NCBI GenBank assembly: GCA_951394045.1
Contig: OX595997.1
Span: 1,240,001 to 1,304,000, forward strand
DNA length: 64,000 nt
From: Nitzschia sp. DOCU1
Taxonomy: Eukaryota > Bacillariophyta > Bacillariophyceae > Bacillariales > Bacillariaceae
Direction of reading: 5' to 3'
In this document: one piece after another, positions 31,381 to 40,517 of the stretch
Layout of the letters: every line of letters starts with the position of its first letter
Position numbering within the stretch: the stretch's first letter is position 1
Position numbers and translations under genes: made by a program
Notes under the pieces: model-generated
Databases searched by the model: none
Told to the model about the DNA's origin: nothing
Seen by the model: the letters and a program-made list of their open reading frames with translations, nothing else

Positions 31381-33564
31381 ATGAAAGTCTTGGCTCTTGC
31401 GTTCTTTTTCCTGTTGTCGGCAGAAGTCGCAACAGCAACAGAGGCAGAGATAGCGGCAGTGCCCCACAGGTTCCTCGACGACGCATCGTACTACGGTGGG
31501 AGTGGCCAAGTCTTCCCATGTTATGGCGATGTTGTAGAATTCGAAACATCAGTGATGGTGGACTTTGATGGTTTCGATGAAGACCCCGGCGATGTTACAA
31601 GAATCGACTGGCAAGGCCTAGAACTCCTATTCATGGATTCGTACAACGTACTTTCGAAAGATTTGTGCGATGACGCGTTTAGGGAAGTCGTATACGTCAC
31701 AGTCGAACGGGACGCCGAGGGCAGCAAAATCATAAAGCGTGGAGGAGATATGTATAGTGTCAGGTTCAATGTCCAGGTGAGATGCAGAGGGTGCTATCCG
31801 GATAGTGCCTTTCTCTTCTCGGGACCAGGATCCTACGCCCGTGCCCTCACAGGTCATAAAGCAAAAGGCCACGAAGAAGAGAACGTCAACGAGTACCAAG
31901 AAGCTATCATCGGTGAAGATGGCTCAATTGCTGATGGTGGTCATCGTGCTCACCGTGCTCTTAAAAGCTCGAAGAGTTCAGGCTCGTATTCAGGTTCATA
32001 TTCAAAGTCTTCGAAGGCATCCAAGAGTACCAAGTCATCCAAGAGTTCAGGCAAGGGCAAGGGCAAGGGCAAAGGTGGAGGCGGCGGCGGCGGCGGCGGT
32101 GGAGGTGACGACGATGGTGGAGGCGGTGGCGGTGGAGGCGATGACTACTGTCAGTGCGATTCTCGCTACCCCGAGTGGCGTCCACCTACAGAGGAAGAGT
32201 TCCGGGTTGTCTACGACGCTGCAATTAAAGAAGTCAAGACCGGATACATTCCACCTCGCCGAGGTGGCGTCAGTGTTGACTTCGTGGCCAAGGTCACGGA
32301 GACTGTTGACCTCGAATGCAGCGAGGAAATTGAAGAGTTCTCTTCTCTGGTCTCGGTGGAGTTCTTTGGTAATCCCGTGGACGTTACCGAGGAGGAACGC
32401 AATGTGCTAGAAGAGAATTTTGTTCAGACATACAATGGACTACAAGCCAACCGATGCGACGATCCCTTTTTCCGAAAGGCAACCATTGCAGATATTGTGA
32501 TGCAAGCCGACCCCAAGGAGGCAAATGTTTTCATGTATGTCTTCCGCGTCGATGGAACTTGCCGAGGACTTGGATGTTCATCCAACTTTACATTTTTCGA
32601 CGAACCTATGTCGCCCGAGTCCCGCAAGCTGCACTACGATCAAGAGCAAGGATGGGAGCATGCCCGCGCTGAAACGGGATGCAGCTGCCCTCTCTATGCA
32701 ACAGATTTTGGCGCGCCTTCCGCTGAGGACTTTGCTGTACGTCTGTTTGTTGTCGTCCAAGACCTCAAGACCAAAGGAGAACTGCCGAATGTTGATGCCA
32801 GTGGAGAAGTCTTCGAACTACCCTATGGCTTTACGGCTTCGCCTACTTCGACTCCCGGAAGTGGAATCCCAACCTCAACTCCAGGAGGAGTCACCCCAAC
32901 GTTACCACCCGTGGCAACAACTGCTCCAACCCCTGGTCTCGTCACGACCCTACCTACTCCTGCCATCCAAGGTACAGAAAGTCCTTCTGGGTCGCCGGTG
33001 GCGGCGGGAGCGACGCCTTCGCCTACTACTGGTAGAGGAGGAATTACACCATCACCTACCCCCTTTGATATCAATGCAACGGATGCACCCACCCCGGCGG
33101 TTGTGGCACCAACCCCGGGAACTCCCGCGCCATCGACTGCTTCACCAACTCCCGGAGTTGTGGCACCGACCCCGGGAACTCCTGCACCAACATCCTTCAA
33201 TGCCACTGACGGACCGACACTCAGTCCTACACCACTGACGGGTGCAGAGACACCGTCTCCAACTGGCAACGCCACGGAACCTACGCCGGAACCAACGGGT
33301 GGCAATATCACGGATACTACGGCATCTCCTACCCCAGAATTGACGCCGGCTCCAACTGGCAATGCCACCACGGAATTGACTCCTTCACCAACACCGGCGT
33401 CCACGACAAACTCTTCAGATACTCCGGCTCCAACAACGCTAGGAACGGTGGCGCCGTCGGCCCAAAACATCAACACTACTGCGTCGCCCACGTCGTTTAA
33501 TACTCCCAACAGCACTGATGCTGCTGCAGAAAACAGCACTGAAGCACCATCAGCATCAGCATAG
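31381..33564 (+). CDS. Secreted Lys/Ser- and Pro/Thr-rich protein, biosilica/cell-wall candidate
   Basis: The 727-residue protein has a signal peptide (residues 1-20, MKVLALAFFFLLSAEVATAT). Order: a first globular domain (about 40-150); a Ser/Lys segment (about 190-225) with repeated KSSKSS and SKAS words then alternating Gly-Lys; a poly-Gly/Asp stretch (about 225-255); a second globular domain starting DDYCQCDSRYPEW that is homologous to the first; a third short Cys segment (TGCSCPLYATDFG); and a Pro/Thr/Ser-rich mucin-like tail (about 485-727) with many NAT/NIT/NTT sites. Lys spaced by Ser resembles silaffin-type proteins whose lysines are modified with polyamines. There is no membrane anchor, so the protein should be secreted. 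Silica association is inference. Confidence 0.75.
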   Translation: MKVLALAFFFLLSAEVATATEAEIAAVPHRFLDDASYYGGSGQVFPCYGDVVEFETSVMVDFDGFDEDPGDVTRIDWQGLELLFMDSYNVLSKDLCDDAFREVVYVTVERDAEGSKIIKRGGDMYSVRFNVQVRCRGCYPDSAFLFSGPGSYARALTGHKAKGHEEENVNEYQEAIIGEDGSIADGGHRAHRALKSSKSSGSYSGSYSKSSKASKSTKSSKSSGKGKGKGKGGGGGGGGGGGDDDGGGGGGGGDDYCQCDSRYPEWRPPTEEEFRVVYDAAIKEVKTGYIPPRRGGVSVDFVAKVTETVDLECSEEIEEFSSLVSVEFFGNPVDVTEEERNVLEENFVQTYNGLQANRCDDPFFRKATIADIVMQADPKEANVFMYVFRVDGTCRGLGCSSNFTFFDEPMSPESRKLHYDQEQGWEHARAETGCSCPLYATDFGAPSAEDFAVRLFVVVQDLKTKGELPNVDASGEVFELPYGFTASPTSTPGSGIPTSTPGGVTPTLPPVATTAPTPGLVTTLPTPAIQGTESPSGSPVAAGATPSPTTGRGGITPSPTPFDINATDAPTPAVVAPTPGTPAPSTASPTPGVVAPTPGTPAPTSFNATDGPTLSPTPLTGAETPSPTGNATEPTPEPTGGNITDTTASPTPELTPAPTGNATTELTPSPTPASTTNSSDTPAPTTLGTVAPSAQNINTTASPTSFNTPNSTDAAAENSTEAPSASA

Positions 33565-33885
33565 TAGTTGCAGTACATGGAAGAAGCGATTCGTCGCAAT
33601 GGTGTTTGTTTTTGTCCATGCCAAGTGCATTTGGTCATTGGGTGAGCAGAAGACGCTCATTCATCGATACCTACTACGATGGACAAAAAAGACGGTGGAT
33701 GCCAGCGGCACTGTTCCTTGTGCAGAAATGGCCCTCCGTAGTGCAGGCTATGTATGTCTCGTTTTGAAGAAATAAAGGAACACGGACTTGTGTAAAAGTA
33801 GAACACTACATGTTATATTCACGCTTTTCTCTCTATTGCATGAGTTGCTAGCTATTACGTTTTCGACAACTTCTGCTGCTACTAG
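33565..33885. other. Intergenic between convergent genes, 321 bp
   Basis: This is 3' end sequence for both neighbours. An AATAAA word lies near 33771. No gene was recognised. Confidence 0.45.
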
Positions 33886-35208
33886 CTAGGAAGCTTTGGA
33901 AGCACTCGTCTTTTCAACAAGCACTTTTCTCGCCGGCAAAGTATCCAAGAGTGTTTCTTCTTCATTGTCTGCAAAAGTATCCAATTTCTTCGAGGCCTCG
34001 TCGCCGCCATCATAGCCATCCAAGATTTCTTGTCGAATTTGATTGGCAGCTTGTTCGTCGCCCAATACTTGCAAGAGTTCTGCCAAACTATACTTGGTGG
34101 CCAACAAATCGGGATGTTGTGGATTCGGTAAGAGTTCTGTTCGAACCTTTAAGACTTGTTTGTATAACTCATGAGCTTCTTGAAGCATGTTGGCATTGTG
34201 AGGATCTTCCGTCACGGCTCGACTCTTTAAAAAGACGGCCAAATTTTGAGCGGCCGATGCTGCCGAGAGCGTTTCAAGTTGGCCAGCTGTATCGTCCTTG
34301 GGCACAGCGGCTTTCTTCATTTTTTTGTTGCTTGTAGTTTTGTTCTTTTTGGGATTGCCATGAATACTCTTGCCTCGTGGATTGGCAATGGCTGTTTGGA
34401 GTGCTTGTCGTAAATGCGCTTCGGCCGCTTCCCATCCTTTGCGTGTCACAGCTTCTGGATTCAAAGATACATATCCTTGTCCATCAATTTGTCGATGTTG
34501 ATGCAAGACTTGTGCTGCCAAGGTAGCTCCCATGCTGGATTGTGTTGCAATGGTCAAGGGATGGTCGTCCCCCAATTCCGCCTTGCGGATCCACCACGCT
34601 TCTTCAAAGTATTCCAGTGCCGATTCTACCAAATTCAAACGTTCCGTGGCTTTGAGAGAGGTATCAAAATGTACTTGGGCCTTGTTGAGACTCGCCAAAT
34701 TGTGCAATGTCATGGCATAACTGGCATGATCTCGGCCTACCACCTTGGCATAAGTCCGTAAAGCAGCCGTATATTGTTTCCGTGCTTCCACAAAATCACC
34801 CAATAATTTTTGCATCAATCCAATATTGTTAAGAGCACTGGCTGTGGCAGGATGATCTTGTCCAAAATGCTCCAAGGTTTGTTGATATAATTTCTGGGAG
34901 GTTTTGAGAGCTTGACTGAAATTGCCTTGTTTGTAATGTTCCGAGATGGCGGCCTGAATCTGCGCCAATTTTAACTCGACATCCCGATCGGGCATGGCAA
35001 ACTTTTCGGGAGTGTCATTGTCTTTCTTGTCAGTTGTTGTTGAAAAGGTACGACACGAAAGAGGCCGTCGACGATGCACAACCTCATCCATGACGTCCTT
35101 CATCCTGGGCGACAGGTGGGACGTCGGGCTGGAACAACGCCATGGTAAATTACCGCTTGCAGTGTGAGAGCGCCGTGAATTTTGGAGTAAACGTCTCCAC
35201 ATGATCAT
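33886..35208 (-). CDS. TPR (kinesin-light-chain-like repeats) protein, probably mitochondrial
   Basis: The single-exon protein has 440 residues. The N-terminus (MIMWRRLLQNSRRSHTASGN) is basic and hydroxylated without acids, like a mitochondrial presequence. TPR units of the kinesin-light-chain kind follow: ALKTSQKLYQQTLEHFGQDH, TASALNNIGLMQKLLGDF, EARKQYTAALRTYAKVVG, TLHNLASLNKAQ, SALEYFEEAWWIRKAELGDD and, after a Lys-rich loop, NMLQEAHELYKQVLKVRTEL and LATKYSLAELLQVLGDE. TPR arrays bind other proteins; the organisation (matrix-targeted, about 440 residues) suggests an assembly factor, but the partner is unknown. Confidence 0.75.
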   Translation of the reverse strand: MIMWRRLLQNSRRSHTASGNLPWRCSSPTSHLSPRMKDVMDEVVHRRRPLSCRTFSTTTDKKDNDTPEKFAMPDRDVELKLAQIQAAISEHYKQGNFSQALKTSQKLYQQTLEHFGQDHPATASALNNIGLMQKLLGDFVEARKQYTAALRTYAKVVGRDHASYAMTLHNLASLNKAQVHFDTSLKATERLNLVESALEYFEEAWWIRKAELGDDHPLTIATQSSMGATLAAQVLHQHRQIDGQGYVSLNPEAVTRKGWEAAEAHLRQALQTAIANPRGKSIHGNPKKNKTTSNKKMKKAAVPKDDTAGQLETLSAASAAQNLAVFLKSRAVTEDPHNANMLQEAHELYKQVLKVRTELLPNPQHPDLLATKYSLAELLQVLGDEQAANQIRQEILDGYDGGDEASKKLDTFADNEEETLLDTLPARKVLVEKTSASKAS

Positions 35209-35662
35209 CAAGTAGAGTGTGATGATGATAATGATGGTGGTGGCTGAGAAGAGCTAGCAAGTGTTATCCTCTACACAGATTGCGAAAATGGCAAGAGAGA
35301 CTGACGATCAAAAGCCCATGGTCGTTGCATCGATAGAGAGTTGTGATGAGGCGGTGGGCGGACCAGCAATGGCGAACAGAGACAGTCAAAAGGAGGCGAG
35401 CATCCCTTGCACCAATCAGATTCCATTCATTTTCCGACTTCACCGACTACTACTGCAGCAAAGGTGTGTGCCGGACGATGACCTCCTCTCTCTCGTCTAT
35501 TCAGTTCCTTCAACAGCAACAGATCTGGACATTCACTTCTATATATTGTTAGCATCCTTTTCTTGTGTCAACAGCATATAGCATCAGCAACAATAGCAAC
35601 GAGATGAAGGAAGGAATGTTTGCAAGGCGCCGTTGACGGCGCGTCTCTCGATTCAAGCAAGC
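35209..35662. other. Divergent promoter region, 454 bp, with an upstream ORF
   Basis: An ATG at 35288 opens a 97-codon frame on the plus strand (starting MARETDDQKPMVVASIESCD); it may be an upstream exon or nothing. A separate 10-codon upstream ORF, 35604-35636 (MKEGMFARRR then stop), ends 26 bp before the start of the next gene and would lie in its leader. Confidence 0.35.
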
Positions 35663-36844
35663 ATGAGAAATCATCTACCACAACGGCGACGAAATGCCCT
35701 ACTATGGGGCACGGCGGCCTTGATGGTGGTCTTGTCGTTGCTTCAATTCTGGATGGCATCCACGTGGCGCAATGATGACAGTCGTGAATCTAGTAGGACG
35801 GCATGGGATCGCAATAGCTGGAAGATTCAAAGTTACTCGGCTCGTACTGGCGGCAACGTCAAAGACTACGATGAACCTTCCCATCCAACAACGACCCGTA
35901 TAACTCCATCGAATACTACTACTACTAGCACGGCAGCAACACCCAAATTCTTGTATGGAATCATGAGTTATGACAAGAAAATTGAACAACGCCGACGGCA
36001 AAATATTCGTCGAACCTACTTGTCATTTTATCGAGACTTTTCCACGACACCCAATCGGATTTGTGCCTTGGCGGATGTGTTGCTTTTACAAGCCGGTGAT
36101 CCCTTGTTGGACGAATGTCAAATTATCTATGCCTTTGTCATTGGTGGCAATCCCAATGGACCGACGCAACTATTGGAATTCAACGAGTCGTTTCCTCTGA
36201 TCATAAATCCATCTCAAATTCCCAATACTGCCGAGGAGCGTGACATTGTCTATCTGAATATACAAGAAAATGGAAAATATGGAAAATCTCCCACCTGGTT
36301 CAAATATGGTGTCACGTTATGGCAGTCGTATCCACACTTGAAACTTGATTATATTGTCAAGACAGACAGTGATACGGCATTGTATCCCTACCACTTTTTT
36401 GAAATGGTCCATCGACACGGTCTACAATCGTATCCCAACAATTTGTTAACGTATGGAGGTTCTCCCTTTGACAAGTACATGTGTGGATATCCCGAACATG
36501 ATCATTGTGTCTTACTGAAAACGCCTCATTACATGGGCGGTGCCTTTTACTTTTTGAGTATGGATTTGGCCGAGTACATTACCGGTCCGACTTGTCCCAG
36601 AGCAAAATTATTTTTTCCACACGAAGACATGACCACGGGCAATTATGTTTACTCGCATCCACAACACGACAATATTACATGGGTCGGTGAAGTTAGGGGC
36701 TACGAATTGATTTGGCGGCATGCCGTCAAAAATCCTAATCGACTGTTACATTTTTATCAACAATACTTGCAAAAATTGCTTCTACAGGGTCGCCTGACAA
36801 AAGAACAAATACAAGCGTGGGAATCCAAACTTCAAGAATCTTAA
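35663..36844 (+). CDS. GT31-like glycosyltransferase, type II membrane protein
   Basis: The 393-residue protein starts at the only ATG ahead of the membrane helix. It has the basic N-terminus PQRRRNALLW and anchor residues about 13-32, then a Thr-rich stem. Blocks parallel to GT31: EQRRRQNIRRTYLSFYRD (about 112-129), YIVKTDSDTALYPYHFFEM with an Asp-Ser-Asp triad (about 231-249), YMGGAFYFLSMDLAEYI (about 292-308) and FFPHEDMTTGNYVY (about 316-329). It is more divergent than the GT31 at 19316 but keeps the metal site and the Glu-Asp before Thr-Gly. It should add a hexose in the Golgi; linkage is unknown. An upstream ORF may limit translation. Confidence 0.8.
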   Translation: MRNHLPQRRRNALLWGTAALMVVLSLLQFWMASTWRNDDSRESSRTAWDRNSWKIQSYSARTGGNVKDYDEPSHPTTTRITPSNTTTTSTAATPKFLYGIMSYDKKIEQRRRQNIRRTYLSFYRDFSTTPNRICALADVLLLQAGDPLLDECQIIYAFVIGGNPNGPTQLLEFNESFPLIINPSQIPNTAEERDIVYLNIQENGKYGKSPTWFKYGVTLWQSYPHLKLDYIVKTDSDTALYPYHFFEMVHRHGLQSYPNNLLTYGGSPFDKYMCGYPEHDHCVLLKTPHYMGGAFYFLSMDLAEYITGPTCPRAKLFFPHEDMTTGNYVYSHPQHDNITWVGEVRGYELIWRHAVKNPNRLLHFYQQYLQKLLLQGRLTKEQIQAWESKLQES

Positions 36845-37729
36845 TAGTAAACGTATATTACTGCGGTCTGGATGGGGGCATTGCTGGAGTCTGCGCTTCC
36901 ATATGTGAAATCGCAAAAAGGAGGAGGATCTACCACTAACAAGAGTAGAATGATTGGCGACCGGCGCTCAAAGGACAACGACAAGCAACCGAAAAACAAA
37001 AACCACCAACAAGTTATCATTCTACTCGTATAGCAGAAATACTGTCGCCCAAGACTATAAAAGTGCGCAAGTGATGCTAGCTATAGATGGTTTCGTAGTA
37101 GTAGAGTGCGAAAAGGTTGTTTGTTGGGCTGCAAAGGCCAGCAAGCAAACAAAGTAATCATCGCTAGTAGTAAACTCCACGACTAGGTATCAATGACATG
37201 TAGCTACTTCCTATCTCTTTTATTAGTTTTGAGATGCGGCCCTCGACCGGTGAGCAATGGAAAGCAGCAGCGTACGTAGGTACCATGTGTCTTATTACGG
37301 TTGCGACCATTGGCACGATTAACTCGTACCGATACACATACGACAAAGGTACTATAGATACGATAGCCCATAATTCAAACAAAAATGAGATTTCTAGCTT
37401 CTTTTGCCCCCGTCATGTGTTTTCATAAAACAAGAACAACGACAACTCAATGATTATCATAGTAGTTATGCTTGTACGACTATGATACTATGGGAAGGCT
37501 TTAACAACGCACATGATACTGGCAATGTGGCAACTGTCCCGGCAGCCACATCCAGCCACAGCAATGTAACGGCGGATGGAGAAACATCCACACCTGGCCG
37601 ATGCAAGAGAGATATTGAGCCCAGAAGCGGACTTACTCATGTCATCGTCGAACGATACTTCTGTACCCTTGAGTACGCCGACATAAAGCCTTGTTGCAGG
37701 GAAAGCAGAACAGTGAGTGCTACAAGAAA
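36845..37729. other. Intergenic; 5' region of SET array unit 1
   Basis: From about 36931 this matches the region upstream of the second SET gene (from about 39841): shared words include AAGAGTAGAATG, ATTGGCGACCGGC, GAAATACTGTCGCCCAAG, GCAAAGGCCAGCAA and CATCGTCGAACGATACTTCT. It therefore forms the 5' part of a duplicated unit. About 180 bp (roughly 37440-37620) has no counterpart in unit 2. No other gene is seen. Confidence 0.6.
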
Positions 37730-39607
37730 ATGACGACACCCACGGCGGTACTTCCTCGTTGGAAGCTGTTGGCGTCATTGCTGTTGACTCTGGCGAGAAG
37801 TGCGTCATCGGCAACACACAAATTAGTGGAACCTTTGCCTACGCCCAAGCCCCCCAGAGCCAAGAAATGCGGCATTTATTTTGCCCCCAGTACCATCCCT
37901 GGTGCTGGGATGGGTATGTTTGCGGGCGATATCGCATATGAGAAAGGGGACATGGTCTCTGACTCCGATGTGACCATTCCCCTCTTTGAACTTGATTGGC
38001 ACAATAGCAATCGCTGGTACACGTTTCTGTGGAATGAATACTGGTGGTTGCCTAAATCGTTTGACGGCATGGAACAAGAGGTGGAAGATATGGAAAACTT
38101 GTATGCTTGCAGCCCAGGGTTTGGAGCGGCAGTAAATTGTCGTTTGAATTTGGTGAATGTTAAGGATGCCAAACATACGTGGCAAATGGGAATGAGTGGC
38201 GTCTCCTCAGAGTCTCCAGGGGCGGGGGCATTTACTCCTTATTTCGGTCGACAATTCGAAGCAGCGACATACATTCCCCCAGGATTCGAGTTCTTTTTAA
38301 GTTACGGTGAAACTTACTTTACAACTCGAAAGACTTATGACACGGTGCCACTCAAGAAGAGTTATGAAAGAGCCGATAGGTTCCTGCAACGCCTTTTGAG
38401 ACTTCGAGAACGCGTTCCTGCTTTGAAGGGGGGTTCAAAGGGCGATGACCTTTCTGCAGATTTGTACAATTTCATTCTCAATGACATTCCCTACAAGTCA
38501 CGGACCATATCTGCTTTGCCAAGAACCAACGTGTCGATCATTGAACACGTTTTGGTCACTGGCGGAACCGCTAATGCCACCTACAACGAAAGCATTCGAG
38601 ATTTGGACTGGCTTGAAGAGCACGGTCAGTGCATGGACAATATCAAAGACGGCAAAAGTACACTGCTACATGCAGGGCGTGGGGCGTTTGCCAATCGATT
38701 CATTCCCAAAGGAGGACTTGTTTCGCCTGCGCCTCTTATTCAGATTGGCGACCGTGGGATTTTCACAATGTACAATCACAAAACAAGCCGCAAAGGTTTG
38801 CTGCAGCGCGACGCGTCTTCGCCCTATCATCACCAGCTGTTGTTGAACTATTGCTTTGGCCACAACGACTCCTCACTGTTACTCTGTCCATATGGGTTGT
38901 TGACACTCCTCATCAATCATTCCCATAAGAATCCGAATGCCAAGGTGGAATGGAGCAAGAACTTGCGACACCCGGAATGGCTTAATACGAGTCATCAGAA
39001 GTGGCAAAAGATCAGGCATGCGGGACTGTCGTTTGATATTGTTGCGTTGCGCGATATCGAAGAGGACGAAGAAATATTCATCGATTACGGTATTGAATGG
39101 GAAACGGCCTGGCTGGAGCATGTCGCCAAATTTGATGCCCCCCGTAGAGGCTACATGCCGGCTTCTGAAATGAACAATCAAATCGACCTACAGGTCAAGA
39201 CGCTCTATGAAGTTGACTATGAAAATATAGAGGGCATATTCACGTTTTGTCGAAAGACGATGGTGGACTTTGCCCTGGGCAAAGACGATGCCCTGGCAGA
39301 CGACGACGATTTTGAAGTGGAAGTCAAAGATCTGTGGAATGAAGGATGCTACCCCTGTCGTGTTGTCCACCGCAATCACAATGATAGTTACATCGTCGAG
39401 CTCTTTGTACGTGAGGTCGTCGAACATAGCTCCGGATTCTGGAGCGAGGAAATCGACCATGTGAAATACGTGTTGTTTGACGTTCCGAGGGATACGTTTT
39501 ACTTCCACGATGCCTTTTACATGCGCGATCATTTTCAATCTTGGTCCTTTCGGCACGATATGAGAATTCCAGATGAAATCTTCCCGGATGCGTGGCGCGA
39601 CTTGTAG
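37730..39607 (+). CDS. Tandem-SET-domain secretory protein, copy 1
   Basis: The 625-residue protein has an N-terminal signal peptide (about 1-29, hydrophobic LLASLLLTLARSASS). First SET-like domain, about 46-195: CGIYFAPSTIPGAGMGMFAG, the block GFGAAVNCRLNLVN and EFFLSYGE. Second SET domain, about 313-465: HAGRGAFANRFIPKGG, LLNYCFGH, LLINHSHKNPNAKVEWS, the NHxxxPN core that binds S-adenosylmethionine, and IEEDEEIFIDYGIEWETAW. A C-terminal domain follows (CYPCRVVHRNHNDSYIVELF, then SFRHDMRIPDEIFPDAW). SET domains methylate lysine; a signal peptide means the target is not nuclear histone. It ends at RDL with no ER signal, unlike copy 3. Introns are absent. The start is the first ATG in the frame. 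Confidence 0.85.
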   Translation: MTTPTAVLPRWKLLASLLLTLARSASSATHKLVEPLPTPKPPRAKKCGIYFAPSTIPGAGMGMFAGDIAYEKGDMVSDSDVTIPLFELDWHNSNRWYTFLWNEYWWLPKSFDGMEQEVEDMENLYACSPGFGAAVNCRLNLVNVKDAKHTWQMGMSGVSSESPGAGAFTPYFGRQFEAATYIPPGFEFFLSYGETYFTTRKTYDTVPLKKSYERADRFLQRLLRLRERVPALKGGSKGDDLSADLYNFILNDIPYKSRTISALPRTNVSIIEHVLVTGGTANATYNESIRDLDWLEEHGQCMDNIKDGKSTLLHAGRGAFANRFIPKGGLVSPAPLIQIGDRGIFTMYNHKTSRKGLLQRDASSPYHHQLLLNYCFGHNDSSLLLCPYGLLTLLINHSHKNPNAKVEWSKNLRHPEWLNTSHQKWQKIRHAGLSFDIVALRDIEEDEEIFIDYGIEWETAWLEHVAKFDAPRRGYMPASEMNNQIDLQVKTLYEVDYENIEGIFTFCRKTMVDFALGKDDALADDDDFEVEVKDLWNEGCYPCRVVHRNHNDSYIVELFVREVVEHSSGFWSEEIDHVKYVLFDVPRDTFYFHDAFYMRDHFQSWSFRHDMRIPDEIFPDAWRDL

Positions 39608-40517
39608 CATCCTACTTAGTCGAGGGCAAGGTGACAATTCAGCCCCTGCGTCAGCCTTCTGTTGTAGAAGAGTTCAAACGGATCTTTGCGCTGAGAAGCA
39701 TCGTTTTGAGAACCACTCAAACATTGTTATTGGGACGACGAAAGGAGTTGGAGGCTGCACTGTCGTGCTGTGGAATCGCAAGGAGGGTCTGTTTGTCGTC
39801 GTCGCCTGGTTGTTGGCCAATTTGCTACAGCACTTACTAGTAGTACTAGCAAGAGTAGAATGCTCATTGGCGACCGGCACTCAAAGCATAAGCCAAGTTG
39901 ACTTGGCAAGCCACCGGGAAACAAGAACCACCAACGAGGTAACATTCTACTCATAGTAGAAATACTGTCGCCCAAGGCTACTAGTACAAGAACAGTCGTG
40001 CAGCAAGTGCTGGTGCCAGCAGCAGCAGGAGATACATCATGCTGGTTTCGTATTAGTAGTAGTAAAGCGCCGAGTATAATACAATACCTGGTATCTGTAA
40101 AGTCGTTGTTTTATTAGAGACTGCAAAGGCCAGCAAATGAAGTAATCCGCGCTAGAAAACCCCACGACTGCTATCAATGCCAAATAGCTACTACCCTTCT
40201 CAGCGGCGGTGCACCTCAAGGCAATGGAAAGCAGCTATCGTCCGTACTCGACGTACGATACGAGTACCATGTGCCTTATCTACAGTAGGGTTACAAACTT
40301 TGGTACCTTTATAGTAATACAATAAAGGTACTATGATAGAGACCATAATTCAAACTAAAGATTTCTCGCTCTCTCTCGCCGTCATTTGTTGTCAAAACAC
40401 CATCACATCCTTTGGGGAATTTATTCATATCATCGTCGAACGATACTTCTGTACCCTTGAGTGCGCCGACATAAAGCCTTGTTGCAGGGAAAGCAGAACA
40501 GTGAGTGCTACAAGAAA
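39608..40517. other. Intergenic; 5' region of SET array unit 2
   Basis: From about 39841 it repeats the upstream region of copy 1. At 39666-39700 it holds a 35-bp block (AGAAGAGTTCAAACGGATCT and onward) also found upstream of copy 3 at 43170-43204, which may be a remnant of another unit. No gene was recognised. Confidence 0.6.

Noticed and set aside
32823..33638. Long open frame on the minus strand opposite the Pro/Thr tail (271 codons)
   Set aside because: It mirrors the repetitive ACN/CCN codons of the real gene, giving Gly/Val-rich nonsense; the plus strand has a signal peptide and domains.
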